Source: Desulfobacterales bacterium
Lineage (GTDB): Bacteria > Desulfobacterota > Desulfobacteria > Desulfobacterales > JAQWFD01
Reading direction: 5' to 3'
NCBI GenBank assembly: GCA_028704555.1
Contig: JAQWFD010000002.1
Location: forward strand, 1-64,000
DNA: 64,000 nucleotides
The position numbers and the translations under genes are program-made. The notes below the pieces were generated by a model. That model was not told the origin of the DNA, did not search any database, and was given only the letters and a program-made list of their open reading frames with translations. Of this stretch, positions 45,167 through 57,055 are shown one piece after another (the stretch's first letter is position 1; each line of letters starts with the position of its first letter).

Positions 45167-46087
45167 CTAAAGAAAAAGCTCGGTGCTGATGTAGCGCTCC
45201 GCCTGACTCGGAATAATCACCACGATGCAGCTTTGCCTGTTTTCCGGACGCCGTGCCACTTCCAGCGCTGCCCAGACCGCTGCACCGGATGAAATCCCGC
45301 AGGCAATTCCCTCCAGTTTCGCCAGCCGTCTGGCGGTTTCAAACGCATCCTCATTGGAGACGGTCACCACGTCATCAATCATCGTCTGATCCAGAACCTC
45401 CGGCACAAATCCAGCGCCAATTCCCTGTATCTTGTGGGGCCCGGCAACCCCACCTGACAGCACAGGTGAGGCGGCCGGCTCCACCGCGATCGATTTAAAC
45501 GACGGTTTTCTCGCCTTGATGACCTGCGATACGCCGGTGATGGTCCCGCCGGTACCGACACCCGATACCAGTATATCTGCCCGGCCCTCGGTGTCCCGCC
45601 AGATTTCCTCTGCGGTGGTTTCCCGATGAACCTGGGGGTTGGCCGGATTTGAAAATTGATCCGGTATGAACACCGAATCGTTTGAAACAAAAATTTCCCG
45701 GGCTTTTTCGATCGCCCCCCTCATGCCCCGCTCCCCGGGGGTGAGCACCAGCTCAGAGCCCATGTGAGATAGCAGTTTCCGCCTTTCCAGGCTCATGGTT
45801 TCGGGCATCGTCAGACACAACCGGTACCCCTTGACCGCGCAGACAAACGCCAGCGCGATCCCGGTATTTCCGCTGGTCGGCTCCACAATCAGGGTTTCAG
45901 GCCCGATCAGATGGTGCCGCTCTGCCGCTTCAATCATGGAAAGTGCGATCCGGTCTTTAACAGTATTCAGGGGATTGTAAAATTCAAGTTTGGCATACAG
46001 CCGCCCCTCAAAATTTTCACATATCCGGTTAAGACGGACCAGCGGGGTCGAGCCGATCGTAAAATTAATATTGGAAAACACTCGCAT
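45167..46087 (-). CDS. cysK: Cysteine synthase (O-acetylserine sulfhydrylase)
   Basis: 306 residues. The PLP lysine lies in [13 protein letters not shown], the phosphate-binding loop in [14 protein letters not shown] and [13 protein letters not shown], and the final [13 protein letters not shown] is conserved. It replaces the acetate of O-acetylserine with sulfide, giving cysteine. The frame runs to 46144, but ATG 46087 has AGGG eight bases upstream and yields the standard start [19 protein letters not shown]. It is 56 bases after cysE, its metabolic partner. Confidence 0.95.
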   Translation of the reverse strand: MRVFSNINFTIGSTPLVRLNRICENFEGRLYAKLEFYNPLNTVKDRIALSMIEAAERHHLIGPETLIVEPTSGNTGIALAFVCAVKGYRLCLTMPETMSLERRKLLSHMGSELVLTPGERGMRGAIEKAREIFVSNDSVFIPDQFSNPANPQVHRETTAEEIWRDTEGRADILVSGVGTGGTITGVSQVIKARKPSFKSIAVEPAASPVLSGGVAGPHKIQGIGAGFVPEVLDQTMIDDVVTVSNEDAFETARRLAKLEGIACGISSGAAVWAALEVARRPENRQSCIVVIIPSQAERYISTELFL

Positions 46088-46143
46088 ATCGTTACCCTTA
46101 TATTTTTTATCAGTAATAACCTTATCGGAGGCTCGTTCAGGCA

Positions 46144-47244
46144 CTATTTATATATTAACCGGGGGGCGTCCATCACCACGGTGGTCCCCGGGGGGATCGA
46201 TTCGGTGATCCACACGTTTCCACCCACAACGGCTCCCGCTCCAATGACCGTCTGCCCGCCTAAAATCGTGGCGCCGGCATAAATAATGACATCGTTTTCA
46301 ATGCTGGGATGGCGTTTTTTCCCCCTGAGATGCGCCCCGGCATCTTTCGGCAGAGACAGCGCCCCCAGGGTTACGCCCTGGTAGATACGCACATTGTTTC
46401 CGATCCGGGTGGTTTCACCGATCACCACGCCCGTACCATGATCGATGACAAACCGGGCGCCGATATCCGCTCCCGGATGAATATCGATTCCGGTAATGCT
46501 GTGGGCATATTCAGCCATGATCCGCGGAAGAATCGGAACCTCGAGTTCAAACAGGCTATGGGCCAGCCGGTACACGGTAACCGCCAACAGACCCGGGTAG
46601 CTGAAGATAATGTCATCATAGCTTTGTGCCGCAGGATCGCCCTCATAGGTAGCCCGGACATCTGTGGCCAGAATCTCACGAATGGCCGGAATGGATTTTA
46701 AAAATGCAACGGTAATGGCATGGCCTTTTTCAATACACCGGATGCAGGGGCGGTGATATCGGAAGCAGTCGTGACGAAAGCTGAGCGTAATCTGTTCGGC
46801 AATCATGTCTGCCAGCCGGAACACGGACTGTTCTGTCATACAGCTCAGATTATGGGCGTCCAGCTTCTTTCCGGTGAAGTATCCCGGGAACAGAAGTTCC
46901 CTGAGCCGGACAATAATATCGATCACCGTCGCTCTTGAGGGGATGGGTTCATAATCGATGTGGGTAAACGTGCCGGAGGCATGAAAGCTTTTGACGATAC
47001 CGGTGGCAACCCCCGGAATCTGCCGTCTGAACTGCTCAACGGATTCCGCCTCTGATTTACAGATCATCTCAAAATCGTATTCCTGGTTCATCGGCCGGTA
47101 AGACTCCTTTGCGGTCATGATTTCAAAAAACGCTTTCACCCGCGAGGTCTGATAACGCCATTCAGACTGGAAACGCATACGCCAAAAAGCCGGAAGGGAA
47201 AATAGAGGATGTAAAACCGATCGGACAGAATGCTTTTGTTCCAT
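46144..47244 (-). CDS. cysE: Serine O-acetyltransferase, long form
   Basis: About 366 residues. The C-terminal left-handed beta-helix of hexapeptide repeats is clear ([25 protein letters not shown]..., [17 protein letters not shown]) and holds the catalytic His of DHGTG. A long helical N-terminal region (about 220 residues) carries [18 protein letters not shown]. This matches the EpsC/SAT form of many anaerobes rather than the 270-residue E. coli type. It makes O-acetylserine for cysK. ATG 47244 is preferred to the TTG at 47271; the ribosome site is weak. Confidence 0.92.
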   Translation of the reverse strand: MEQKHSVRSVLHPLFSLPAFWRMRFQSEWRYQTSRVKAFFEIMTAKESYRPMNQEYDFEMICKSEAESVEQFRRQIPGVATGIVKSFHASGTFTHIDYEPIPSRATVIDIIVRLRELLFPGYFTGKKLDAHNLSCMTEQSVFRLADMIAEQITLSFRHDCFRYHRPCIRCIEKGHAITVAFLKSIPAIREILATDVRATYEGDPAAQSYDDIIFSYPGLLAVTVYRLAHSLFELEVPILPRIMAEYAHSITGIDIHPGADIGARFVIDHGTGVVIGETTRIGNNVRIYQGVTLGALSLPKDAGAHLRGKKRHPSIENDVIIYAGATILGGQTVIGAGAVVGGNVWITESIPPGTTVVMDAPRLIYK

Positions 47245-47490
47245 TATAAAGTCGCTCTTTAAAATATTCAAGCCGCTTTAACGGCATCCCGTGCTCCGGG
47301 GATTCAATAGCGGATAACCGGATTTCACTATTGCAGGTTGAAACTGTGGGGAGATATGATTATAGTTAATGGCTATTCATAAATCTGGCTTTCAAAAAAT
47401 GGCCATTCCCGGGCGGTTCCAATCCGGAAATGAGAATTTTAAAAGTCAGCGTTTATCTGACATAACCCTTAACATATGGAGAACAAACTC

Positions 47491-47925
47491 ATGACGCATG
47501 AAGATGCCGGACACTATGCAAAAAAACATCCTGAAGGCACAACGCTGCAACCGGAAATTGCCGAGGCGCTCAAGAACAAACAAACCGATGGAAAAATTTC
47601 CTGCGCCGCCGCCCATGCGGTTGCAGATCAATTAAACATATCACCATCCGAAGTTGGCATCACCATCGATCTGATGGAATACCGGCTCTCAAAATGCCAG
47701 CTTGGTATGTATGGTTATGACGCTGAAAAACCGATTACCCTCCCTTTGAAAGGCAGCTTCCCCCAACTCGAGGAAAAAATCCGTCAGGCAGCTGTCAATA
47801 ACCGCATTTCATGCAAGCTCTGCTGGGATATTGCCGACGCTTCCGGCGAAAAAAGGCTCACAGCAGCAAAAATATGTGAATCCCTGAAAATCAAAATTTC
47901 ACCCTGCCAGCTGGGCGCATTTTAA
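47491..47925 (+). CDS. Small protein with duplicated ISC...CQLG motif
   Basis: 144 residues, soluble and without a signal peptide. Two halves repeat the same pattern: ISCAAAHAVADQLNISPSEVG leading to KCQLGMYGY, and ISCKLCWDIADASGEKR leading to PCQLGAF. Each half thus has a Cys after IS and a second one in CQLG, a possible metal or cluster site. The first half also reads like a helix-turn-helix. I recognise no named family. ATG 47491 is chosen over 47476 because GGAG stands nine bases before it. It is divergent from cysE and ends in a shared terminator. Confidence 0.72.
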   Translation: MTHEDAGHYAKKHPEGTTLQPEIAEALKNKQTDGKISCAAAHAVADQLNISPSEVGITIDLMEYRLSKCQLGMYGYDAEKPITLPLKGSFPQLEEKIRQAAVNNRISCKLCWDIADASGEKRLTAAKICESLKIKISPCQLGAF

Positions 47926-47959
47926 GGTAGCTGATGAAAGACAAACCGCGCGGTGGAAT

Positions 47960-47999
47960 AAAAAAAGCCCTGCCAGTAATACGGCAGGGCTTTTTGTTT
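47960..47999. terminator. Bidirectional rho-independent terminator
   Basis: AAAAAGCCCTGCC and GGCAGGGCTTTTT form a stem of 13 pairs around an 8-base loop, with A and T runs on both sides, so it can serve the plus-strand gene on its left and the minus-strand permease on its right. Confidence 0.85.
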
Positions 48000-48049
48000 A
48001 CGCTGAACTTATCAGCGTGCTATGCTTTTTTAAGCTCGTACTGAATTCA

Positions 48050-49795
48050 TCAAACAGGTCTGACCATCAGCAGCCATACATGAGCAATAATAATAGAAAT
48101 GATCATGTACGGGAAGGCAACCTTCATAAAGCCGATGAAGCTGATCTTGTATCCTCTGGACTCGGCAATGCCGACGGTCACAACGTTTGCGGACGCGCCG
48201 ATCATGGTACCGTTTCCACCGAAACATGCGCCCAGCGCCAGTGCCCACCACAGGGTGTTTTCTGCGCCCGGAATAACCTGGCTCAGATACGCGACAATCG
48301 GCAGCATGGTAGCAGTAAAGGGAATATTGTCGACAAATGCGGACATGATCGCAGCCACCCAGAGAATCAGACTGCAGGCAATGACAAAGTTCCCCTGAGA
48401 CAGGTTCAGAATCCAGTCAGCGATCAGGGACAGAAGGCCGGAAGACTCGACCGCACCGACAAGGATAAACAGGAAGATAAAGAACATCAGGGTCGGCCAT
48501 TCAATGTCTTTTTCGACCAGCTCAAGAAAATTCACCTTCTTGGTAACCAGGGCGATGGTAAATAAAATGGCAGCACCCAGGAGCGCTGCAATACAGACTT
48601 CCATATGCCAGTACCCATGGCTGAGGAACAGGGCAACAACAAAAATCAGCACCCCGAGCCCGTAGGTGAGCAGGGTGGAATCGGTAATCGGGTATTTTTT
48701 CTTCAGCTCTTCAATATAATCGGTAACATTTTCCACTTTGGCAGAAGCATAACTTTTGCCCCAAACCATCTTTGAATAAAAGAACAGTGCGATCATGGAG
48801 ACCACGCAGATGCCCGCCAATGCGACCACAAAATTCATGAAGGTCAGTCCGGCAAACGAGCCGATCATGATGTTGGGCGGATCACCGATCAGGGTAGCCG
48901 TACCGCCGATGTTGGAGGCCAGTACCAGGGGAATCAGCAGGTGAAGCGGATTGATGGACAGAGACACGCAGATCTCGATGGCCACACCGGTGAGCAGCAG
49001 CATGGTGGTCACGTTATCCAGAAACGCTGAGGCTACCGCGGTAAAGATCATCAGGTAGATGGCCAGAACAAACACTTTTCCCTTGGCCAGCTTGTACGTG
49101 ATATATGCGCACCACTGAAACACGCCGGTATTTTTCAGAATGCCCACGATGATCATCATGCCCATGAGCAGGAAGATGACGTTCATGTCAATGGAGCCGA
49201 TCGCTGATTCAAACGAAAAGATATGATATTCCGGATTGATGGTTCCGATGGTGTAGGAGATGGCCATCATGAGGGAAGCGCCCAGCATGGCAGCGATGGT
49301 CCGGTGAAGCAGCTCAAAGGTGATCAGCGCGTAGGCCAGGATAAACACAATGGTAGAAATCCAGAAGGCCGGTCCCAGAACGCGGGGCACTGTAATGTCT
49401 TCACTGATGTAAAGATGGTCCCCGTGCCGGGCCAGTTCAGCGCCTTCAAATTCAATCCCGGTCTTTGCAAAACTTGCCTTGTAGACCTCGACCGTGACCT
49501 TTGAAAGCTCAATTTTGCCTTTTTCCAGCATAAACCGGGATACATACTTGCCATTGTGAGCCGTTTCGGTCTGATCAATTTTTTCACCGTTGACCAGGAC
49601 CGTAACCCCGACCTCATTAATGGGTTCACCGTGACTATCCTTGATGATACCGGCGATATTGATAGTATCCCCACCTTCAATCACCACTGCATCATGACCG
49701 CCGCTTGAGCCCCCATGGCCGGCAAACGCGGTCGCCGCAAACAATGCGGTCATCAAAATACCCAGAATCATAAGAAAGGGCTTCATCCGTCGCAT
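48050..49795 (-). CDS. ArsB/NhaD-family ion transporter with N-terminal extracytoplasmic domain
   Basis: 581 residues. After a signal peptide (MILGILMTALFAATAFA) comes a small domain (about 40-120) like a carboxypeptidase-regulatory or Ig-type fold (GIIKDSHGEPINEVGVTVLVNGE). Then follow about eleven membrane helices of the ion-transporter superfamily. The two re-entrant motifs are visible: SAFLDNVTTMLLLTGV with SNIGGTATLIGDPPNIMIG, and SAFVDNIPFTATMLP with GGNGTMIGASANVV. This points to sodium/proton antiport (NhaD) or anion export. The leading periplasmic domain is unusual for the family and could sense or bind a ligand. GAGGAGG precedes the ATG. Confidence 0.9.
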   Translation of the reverse strand: MRRMKPFLMILGILMTALFAATAFAGHGGSSGGHDAVVIEGGDTINIAGIIKDSHGEPINEVGVTVLVNGEKIDQTETAHNGKYVSRFMLEKGKIELSKVTVEVYKASFAKTGIEFEGAELARHGDHLYISEDITVPRVLGPAFWISTIVFILAYALITFELLHRTIAAMLGASLMMAISYTIGTINPEYHIFSFESAIGSIDMNVIFLLMGMMIIVGILKNTGVFQWCAYITYKLAKGKVFVLAIYLMIFTAVASAFLDNVTTMLLLTGVAIEICVSLSINPLHLLIPLVLASNIGGTATLIGDPPNIMIGSFAGLTFMNFVVALAGICVVSMIALFFYSKMVWGKSYASAKVENVTDYIEELKKKYPITDSTLLTYGLGVLIFVVALFLSHGYWHMEVCIAALLGAAILFTIALVTKKVNFLELVEKDIEWPTLMFFIFLFILVGAVESSGLLSLIADWILNLSQGNFVIACSLILWVAAIMSAFVDNIPFTATMLPIVAYLSQVIPGAENTLWWALALGACFGGNGTMIGASANVVTVGIAESRGYKISFIGFMKVAFPYMIISIIIAHVWLLMVRPV

Positions 49796-50059
49796 ACAAT
49801 TCCTCCTCTTGCGTGTTATCGATGAAATTCACTAGCCCGGCTGCGAAAAAGCATCCGGCACTCTGTAACTTAAAAGCAGGATAATATTAAGTAATCCTGC
49901 ACGCATCCAAGCCACCTATAAAATGCCGATCTATCAAATGGTGTCTTTACTGTCAAGAAAAGAATGACAAGCCTTTCCAAAAGACAGAATACTTTTTGTT
50001 AGTGATCAGGACTGATGTATTGACAGTGCTGGGAATTATATGCTATCAGCCATTTCATT

Positions 50060-50485
50060 ATGGAACAGAAATTTATCATAAAATCGCTTTTCATACAAAA
50101 TTCCATCATGCTGATTGCATTGGGATTGGTAGTTGTATTACTAGTTTCAGCCATCCGGAAAAAAAATATCCGTCAGGTGATCGCATGGGGCCTGTGGGTA
50201 CTGATTGTGCTGTGGTTTTTCAACAGCCGATTTTTCGGATTCAGTGCCGTTGGCGTCAATCCTGACGGAATCCATATCGATTACGGTATTTTATCGGTCA
50301 GAAATACGGTGCTCCCCGTGGACAGCCCCTGGAAGGTGGAAAAATACATGGGCGGAATCCGGCGGATCAGGACCCTGTATTATATTCAGATCGGAGAGCA
50401 TCAGAGCATGAAGGTCCGAGGCAGGACCGATTATGAACTGCTGACCGCCATCGGCGCAGCCATAGACGGTGAGAGGCCGGGCTAA
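50060..50485 (+). CDS. Small membrane-anchored hypothetical protein
   Basis: 141 residues. Two hydrophobic segments (IMLIALGLVVVLLVSAI and VIAWGLWVLIVLWFF) are followed by a soluble C-terminal part beginning GVNPDGIHIDYGILSVRN, reminiscent of bacterial PH-like domains. No enzyme motif or cysteine pair is present. The ribosome site is poor, so the start is uncertain. It is convergent with clpB, with a long hairpin between. Confidence 0.6.
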   Translation: MEQKFIIKSLFIQNSIMLIALGLVVVLLVSAIRKKNIRQVIAWGLWVLIVLWFFNSRFFGFSAVGVNPDGIHIDYGILSVRNTVLPVDSPWKVEKYMGGIRRIRTLYYIQIGEHQSMKVRGRTDYELLTAIGAAIDGERPG

Positions 50486-50513
50486 TCCCGGCGATCGGAT
50501 TATGAGAATGGTG

Positions 50514-50557
50514 CCGTGAGTCATGAGCGGATGTTACGCCCGCTCATGGACTCACGG
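50514..50557. terminator. Long hairpin between convergent genes
   Basis: CCGTGAGTCATGAGCGG pairs with the inverse copy ending CTCATGGACTCACGG over about 16 positions, with an 8-10 base loop. No T run on either side. Its position suggests transcript-end formation for both neighbours. Confidence 0.55.
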
Positions 50558-50595
50558 ATATGAAAGATTGATAATGCCTGCAATGCTGACAACGG

Positions 50596-53178
50596 CTACC
50601 GGACACTGAACACGATCTGATCTCCCTCTTTTTCGGCCCGGACATTCATCCCTTCCCGGATATCGCCCTTCAGAATCTGCATTGCCAGCGGGTTTTGGAT
50701 ATAGTGCTGGATGGCGCGTTTCAACGGCCGGGCGCCATACACAGGGTCATATCCCTTCGTTGCCAGGAAAGAGGCCGCCGCTTCCGACAACTCGATCCGG
50801 ATATGCTGGTCTGAGAGCCGTTTGACCAGTTGCCGCATCTGAATTTCCACAATTTTACGAATCTGATCCGGCTGCAGATTCTGAAAAATAATGATCTCGT
50901 CAATCCGGTTTAAAAATTCCGGTTTAAAGCTGGCCCGCAGGGCTTCGAGCACCCTGGATTTCATCTCTTCCCGCCTGGAGCCGTCCAACTCCTGAATCCA
51001 CTGGCTGCCGATATTGGAGGTCATGATAATGATAACGTTTTTAAAATCAACCGTTCTGCCATGACCGTCCGTCATCCGTCCGTCATCGAGGATCTGAAGC
51101 AGGACGTTGAACACTTCCGGATGCGCCTTTTCAATCTCGTCAAGCAATACGACCGAATAGGGCCGCCGCCGGACCGCTTCAGTGAGGTATCCGCCCTCTT
51201 CATAGCCAACATACCCCGGAGGCGCACCGATCAGCCGGGATACCGAATGCTTTTCCATGAATTCTGACATGTCGATCCGCACGATGGCCTGTTCGCTGTC
51301 AAAAATAAATTCGGCCAGCGCTTTGGCCAGCTCTGTCTTTCCCACCCCCGTAGGCCCCATGAAAATAAACGATCCGATCGGCCGATCGGGGTCCTGCAAC
51401 CCGGACCGTGCCCGGCGGACCGCATCGGATACGGCGGTAATGGCTTCATCCTGGCCGACAACCCGTTGTGCCAGTCGCTTTTCCATGGTGAGCAGCCGCT
51501 GCCGCTCGCCTTCAAGCATCCGGCTTACGGGAATGCCTGTCCATTTGGATATGACCTCGGAGATATCTTCATCATCGACTTCCTCCTTGAGCATTTTACG
51601 ACCTGCCTGCAGCTGGGTCAGTTTCTGATTGGCCTCATCCAGACGTTTTCTCAACTCCGATGCTCTGCCGTATCTGATTTCAGCCACTTTTGCCAGGTTG
51701 CCTTCGCGTTCGGCCTGCTGCTCTTCAATGCCCAGGCGCTCCTGCGCTTCCTTGATATTCCGAAGGTTCCCGATCAGATCCTTTTCATGCTGCCAGTGCG
51801 CTTTCATTTCATGAATTTTTTCATTCAGCCCCCCCAGCTCCGCTTCCAGCTTCTGGAGGCGTTCGACGGAGACCGGATCGGTTTCCTTTTTCAGGGCCTC
51901 TTTTTCAATTTCGCACTGGGTGATCCTGCGCTGAATTTCATCGATCTCCTCGGGCATACTGTCAATTTCAATCCGAAGTTTGGATGCACATTCATCCATC
52001 AGGTCGATGGCCTTGTCCGGAAGAAACCGGTCGGCAATGTAGCGATGGGACAGCGTGGCTGCGGCGACAATGGCCGAATCCTTGATCCGGACACCATGAT
52101 GGACCTCATATTTTTCCTTCAAACCCCGGAGAATGGAGATGGTATCCTCCACCGTCGGCTCAGGAACCATTACCGGTTGAAACCGGCGTTCCAGCGCCGC
52201 ATCTTTTTCAATGTACTTTCGGTACTCATTCAGGGTGGTGGCACCCACACAGCGCAACGTACCCCTGGCAAGGGCCGGTTTGAGCATATTGGAGGCATCC
52301 ATCGAACCCTCACTGGCCCCGGCACCAACCAGGGTATGAAGCTCATCGATAAAAAGGATGATCTCTCCTTCGGCGGTTTCCACTTCTTTGAGCACTGCCT
52401 TCAGGCGGTCTTCAAATTCCCCTCTGTACTTGGTACCCGCAATCAGGGCGCCCATATCCAGGGAGACCAGCCGCCGGTTTTTCAGGCTTTCAGGCACATC
52501 CCCCTGGACAATCCGCTGAGCAAGCCCCCCCACAATGGCGGTTTTGCCCACCCCGGGCTCTCCGATAAGAACCGGATTGTTTTTCGTCCGCCGGGACAGC
52601 ACCTGAATAATCCGCCGGATTTCTTCATCACGGCCGATGACCGGATCGAGTTTTCCCAGTCGGGCCAGATCGGTCAGATCCTGGCTGAATTTATCCAGTG
52701 CCTGATATTTTTCTTCCGGATTGGGATCGGTAATGCGCTGGGAACCACGAATATCCATTAACACCTTTAGAATGGCCTCCCGGGTCACATGATACCGCCT
52801 GAGAATTTTTGCGGCATCCCCCTCTTTTTCATCCGAAATGGCCAGCAGCATGTGCTCGATGCTGACATATTCGTCCTTCATTTTAGATGCCTCGGAAAAA
52901 GCGGCATCCAGAACAGATTTTGCTCTTGACGAGATATAGACCTCTGCAGCCCCGCTGACCTTTGGATATTTTTCAATGGCAACGGTCAGCTCCTGAGCCA
53001 CCCCACCCGGGGACACACCGAGCTTCCGCAGCATGGTCCGTGCCATGCCTTCCGGCTCATTCAGCATGGCAAGCAGAAAATGTTCCGGTTCAATCTGCTG
53101 ATGCTGATGCTGTGAAGCAAGATTATGAGCATTTTGAATCAGTTCCTGGGATTTGATGGTAAATTTATCAAAACGCAT
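50596..53178 (-). CDS. clpB: ClpB disaggregase
   Basis: 860 residues, full length. The N domain is followed by AAA-1 ([11 protein letters not shown], Walker [15 protein letters not shown]), a coiled-coil middle domain (about 400-525) and AAA-2 ([30 protein letters not shown]). GYVGYEEGG is the pore loop. With DnaK it extracts proteins from aggregates after heat or other stress. AAGGAGG stands before ATG 53178; a longer frame to 53241 is not needed. Upstream on the same strand TTGACA (53241-53236) with an A+T-rich -10 region suggests a housekeeping promoter; no sigma-32 consensus was seen. Confidence 0.96.
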   Translation of the reverse strand: MRFDKFTIKSQELIQNAHNLASQHQHQQIEPEHFLLAMLNEPEGMARTMLRKLGVSPGGVAQELTVAIEKYPKVSGAAEVYISSRAKSVLDAAFSEASKMKDEYVSIEHMLLAISDEKEGDAAKILRRYHVTREAILKVLMDIRGSQRITDPNPEEKYQALDKFSQDLTDLARLGKLDPVIGRDEEIRRIIQVLSRRTKNNPVLIGEPGVGKTAIVGGLAQRIVQGDVPESLKNRRLVSLDMGALIAGTKYRGEFEDRLKAVLKEVETAEGEIILFIDELHTLVGAGASEGSMDASNMLKPALARGTLRCVGATTLNEYRKYIEKDAALERRFQPVMVPEPTVEDTISILRGLKEKYEVHHGVRIKDSAIVAAATLSHRYIADRFLPDKAIDLMDECASKLRIEIDSMPEEIDEIQRRITQCEIEKEALKKETDPVSVERLQKLEAELGGLNEKIHEMKAHWQHEKDLIGNLRNIKEAQERLGIEEQQAEREGNLAKVAEIRYGRASELRKRLDEANQKLTQLQAGRKMLKEEVDDEDISEVISKWTGIPVSRMLEGERQRLLTMEKRLAQRVVGQDEAITAVSDAVRRARSGLQDPDRPIGSFIFMGPTGVGKTELAKALAEFIFDSEQAIVRIDMSEFMEKHSVSRLIGAPPGYVGYEEGGYLTEAVRRRPYSVVLLDEIEKAHPEVFNVLLQILDDGRMTDGHGRTVDFKNVIIIMTSNIGSQWIQELDGSRREEMKSRVLEALRASFKPEFLNRIDEIIIFQNLQPDQIRKIVEIQMRQLVKRLSDQHIRIELSEAAASFLATKGYDPVYGARPLKRAIQHYIQNPLAMQILKGDIREGMNVRAEKEGDQIVFSVR

Positions 53179-53458
53179 ATATACCTCCTTATGGCTGTTA
53201 TATGATATTTTATATAATAACCACGGCCATCGATGTGTCAAACCGCATTTTCAGGAATCAACCGCCCATCAAACCATTTGGAGCCGGCAACAATTCCTTG
53301 AATTCCAAAAGAAAATATACTATGTTGATCTTACTTGAAAAAGTAATAGATAAGCAATTATCTGAAGCCGTTATCCTGAGGTAACCATTCCAACCCTGTT
53401 TCATCCCTTGTGAATCGAGACATTTTCACCTGATCGGATGCGAAAGAAAGTTTTAAAT

Positions 53459-54313
53459 ATGACAGCAGTTAAAATTATAAGATCCGCAAACCAGATGCAG
53501 GAGGAAGCAAACCGTTTGAGGTCCGGCGGCAAAACCCTTGCCCTGGTGCCAACCATGGGATACCTTCATGAAGGGCATTTGTCTTTGATGCGTCTGGCCC
53601 GTCAACGGGCGGATATTCTCGTCGTCAGCATTTTTGTCAACCCGACGCAATTTGGCCCGGGAGAAGATCTGGCGTCGTATCCCAAAAGCTTTGAGCGGGA
53701 TGTACAACTGGCCGGAAACGAAGGGGCCGATTTCATTTTCGCTCCGTCAGAAAAGGATCTGTATCCTGACGGATTCCAGACATACGTAACCCTTCAGGAG
53801 CTACCCGGCTACCTGTGCGGCCGATCAAGACCCGTTCACTTCCGCGGGGTGGCCACGGTGGTCACCAAATTATTTAATATTGTCAAACCGCACACGGCTG
53901 TATTCGGCCAGAAAGATTACCAGCAGCTGGTTATTATCCGCCGGCTGGCCAGGGATTTGAATTTTGACATTGATATTGTCGGATCGCCCACGGTTCGGGA
54001 ACCTGACGGGCTTGCAAAGAGTTCACGAAATTTGTATCTGACCCCGGTGCAGCGACGTGATGCGCTCTGCCTGTACCAGTCGCTTCAAAACGCTCAGGCC
54101 ATGGTTACGGAGGGCGTAACCGATACCGCCCGGATTGTTGACCGCACAAAATTATTGATACAATCCTGCCCGGAAGCAACGGTTGATTATATTTCACTGT
54201 GCGATCCTGAAACGCTGAAAAATGTCGACACCATAAAAGGCCCCGTTATCATGGCGCTTGCCGTAAAAATCGGAAAATCCCGCCTGATCGATAACGCCAT
54301 ACTAAATCCATAG
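53459..54313 (+). CDS. panC: Pantothenate synthetase
   Basis: 284 residues, equal to the family norm. The motifs LVPTMGYLHEGHLSLM (HxGH-like nucleotide site), FVNPTQFGPGEDLASYP and LAKSSRNLYL (KMSKS equivalent) are complete. It condenses pantoate and beta-alanine using ATP, the last step of vitamin B5 synthesis. ATG 53459 gives the correct length; the frame is open from 53438. panB and panD are not in the window. Confidence 0.95.
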   Translation: MTAVKIIRSANQMQEEANRLRSGGKTLALVPTMGYLHEGHLSLMRLARQRADILVVSIFVNPTQFGPGEDLASYPKSFERDVQLAGNEGADFIFAPSEKDLYPDGFQTYVTLQELPGYLCGRSRPVHFRGVATVVTKLFNIVKPHTAVFGQKDYQQLVIIRRLARDLNFDIDIVGSPTVREPDGLAKSSRNLYLTPVQRRDALCLYQSLQNAQAMVTEGVTDTARIVDRTKLLIQSCPEATVDYISLCDPETLKNVDTIKGPVIMALAVKIGKSRLIDNAILNP

Positions 54314-54371
54314 ACAGCCCATATGCCAATACCTGAAAAAATTTTACGGCACATGAAAAGGAGTAAATTTT

Positions 54372-55541
54372 ATGAGTAAAGAGCATTTCTTGTTTACATC
54401 AGAATCCGTGACCGAAGGGCATCCTGACAAAGTTGCCGATGCCATTTCCGACTCCATTCTCGATGCGATCATTGCGCAGGACAAACAGTGCCGGGTCGCC
54501 TGCGAGACGCTGGTAACAACCGGACTGGCCTTTATCGCCGGTGAAATCACCACCGACTGTTATGTTGATATCCCCGAAATCGTACGAGAAACCATCCGGG
54601 AAATCGGCTATCATTCCTCACAGATGGGCTTTGACTGGCAGACCTGTTCCGTGTTGACCAGCATCGGCCGCCAGTCACCGGATATTTCCCAAGGGGTCAC
54701 CGCCGGCGAGGGCCTGTTCAAGGAGCAGGGCGCCGGAGATCAGGGACTAATGTTTGGATTTGCCACGGATGAGACACCCGAGCTGATGCCGATGCCCATC
54801 ATGTATGCGCACAAGCTGTGCAAAAGACTGGCGACCGTCCGTAAAAACGGTGCACTGGATTTTCTGAGGCCTGACGGAAAATCCCAGGTAACCATCGAAT
54901 ATGAAAACGGATGCCCCAAGCGGGTGGACACGGTCGTAATCGCGGCCCAGCACAAGCCGGATATATCCCATGAGGATTTAAAGGAAGCCATCATTGAAGA
55001 TGTGATCAAAAAAGTGATCCCGAAAGAGATGGTCGACGGGGATACCCGGTATTATATCAACGCGACCGGCCGTTTTGTCGTCGGCGGGCCCATGGGAGAT
55101 TGCGGCCTGACGGGCCGAAAGATCATTGTCGATACCTATGGGGGCCAGGGCAGTCATGGGGGCGGGTGTTTTTCCGGAAAAGACCCTTCCAAGGTGGATC
55201 GAAGTGCATCCTACATGGCCAGACACGTTGCCAAGAATATCATCGCCGCAGGAATTGCCAAAAAATGTGAAGTTCAGTTCGCCTATGCCATTGGCGTGGC
55301 CAAACCCGTTTCCGTAATGGTCGATCTGATGGGAACCGGAAAGGTCCCCAAGCAAAGGGTCAAGGAAATTATCAATGAGACATTTGACTTGAGGCCCGCA
55401 GCCATCATCGAATACCTTGATCTGCTTCGCCCGATTTATGCCAAAACCGCATCCTGTGGTCATTTTGGCCGATCCGAACCCGAATTCACCTGGGAAAAAA
55501 CCAACATGGCCGATGTACTGAGAGAAAAGGCCGGTCTGTAA
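54372..55541 (+). CDS. metK: S-adenosylmethionine synthetase
   Basis: 389 residues. Signatures [31 protein letters not shown] and [22 protein letters not shown] are intact. MetK makes S-adenosylmethionine from methionine and ATP. AAAAGGAG precedes the ATG. The gap to panC is only 58 bases, which leaves no room for a SAM riboswitch. ahcY follows after 34 bases, so synthesis and recycling of the methyl donor are co-transcribed. Confidence 0.97.
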   Translation: MSKEHFLFTSESVTEGHPDKVADAISDSILDAIIAQDKQCRVACETLVTTGLAFIAGEITTDCYVDIPEIVRETIREIGYHSSQMGFDWQTCSVLTSIGRQSPDISQGVTAGEGLFKEQGAGDQGLMFGFATDETPELMPMPIMYAHKLCKRLATVRKNGALDFLRPDGKSQVTIEYENGCPKRVDTVVIAAQHKPDISHEDLKEAIIEDVIKKVIPKEMVDGDTRYYINATGRFVVGGPMGDCGLTGRKIIVDTYGGQGSHGGGCFSGKDPSKVDRSASYMARHVAKNIIAAGIAKKCEVQFAYAIGVAKPVSVMVDLMGTGKVPKQRVKEIINETFDLRPAAIIEYLDLLRPIYAKTASCGHFGRSEPEFTWEKTNMADVLREKAGL

Positions 55542-55551
55542 TCTTTCATAA

Positions 55552-56832
<1,281 letters not shown>

Positions 56833-56857
56833 CAGACCGACAGAAAAAACATGGTAA

Positions 56858-56911
56858 TAAAAAAGCTGCCATCCGGGGCCTGTTGTTACGCCGGCTGGCA
56901 GCTTTTTTCAT
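56858..56911 (+). terminator. Rho-independent terminator after ahcY
   Basis: AAAAAAGCTGCCA and TGGCAGCTTTTTT form a 12-13 base-pair stem across a longer loop, with a T run at the end, 25 bases beyond the ahcY stop. Confidence 0.85.
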
Positions 56912-57055
56912 ATTTCAGTTTCAACACAAACCCTGTCCCTCCGGCGAAGGTGCCGGACACCTTCTGCCATTCCCGTAAGAAAGTTGGCTGCATGGCATGA
57001 TGGAAGATCATGTCAGATGGCACTGAAATGGATTGCGCACACGGCTCTGAAACAA

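Noticed and set aside
51466..52761. 431-residue plus-strand frame opposite clpB
   Set aside because: Shadow of the conserved clpB sequence.
53213..53241. Heat-shock (sigma-32) promoter or CIRCE element before clpB
   Set aside because: The -35 region reads TTGACA with an A+T-rich -10 region, not a sigma-32 consensus, and no CIRCE inverted repeat is present.
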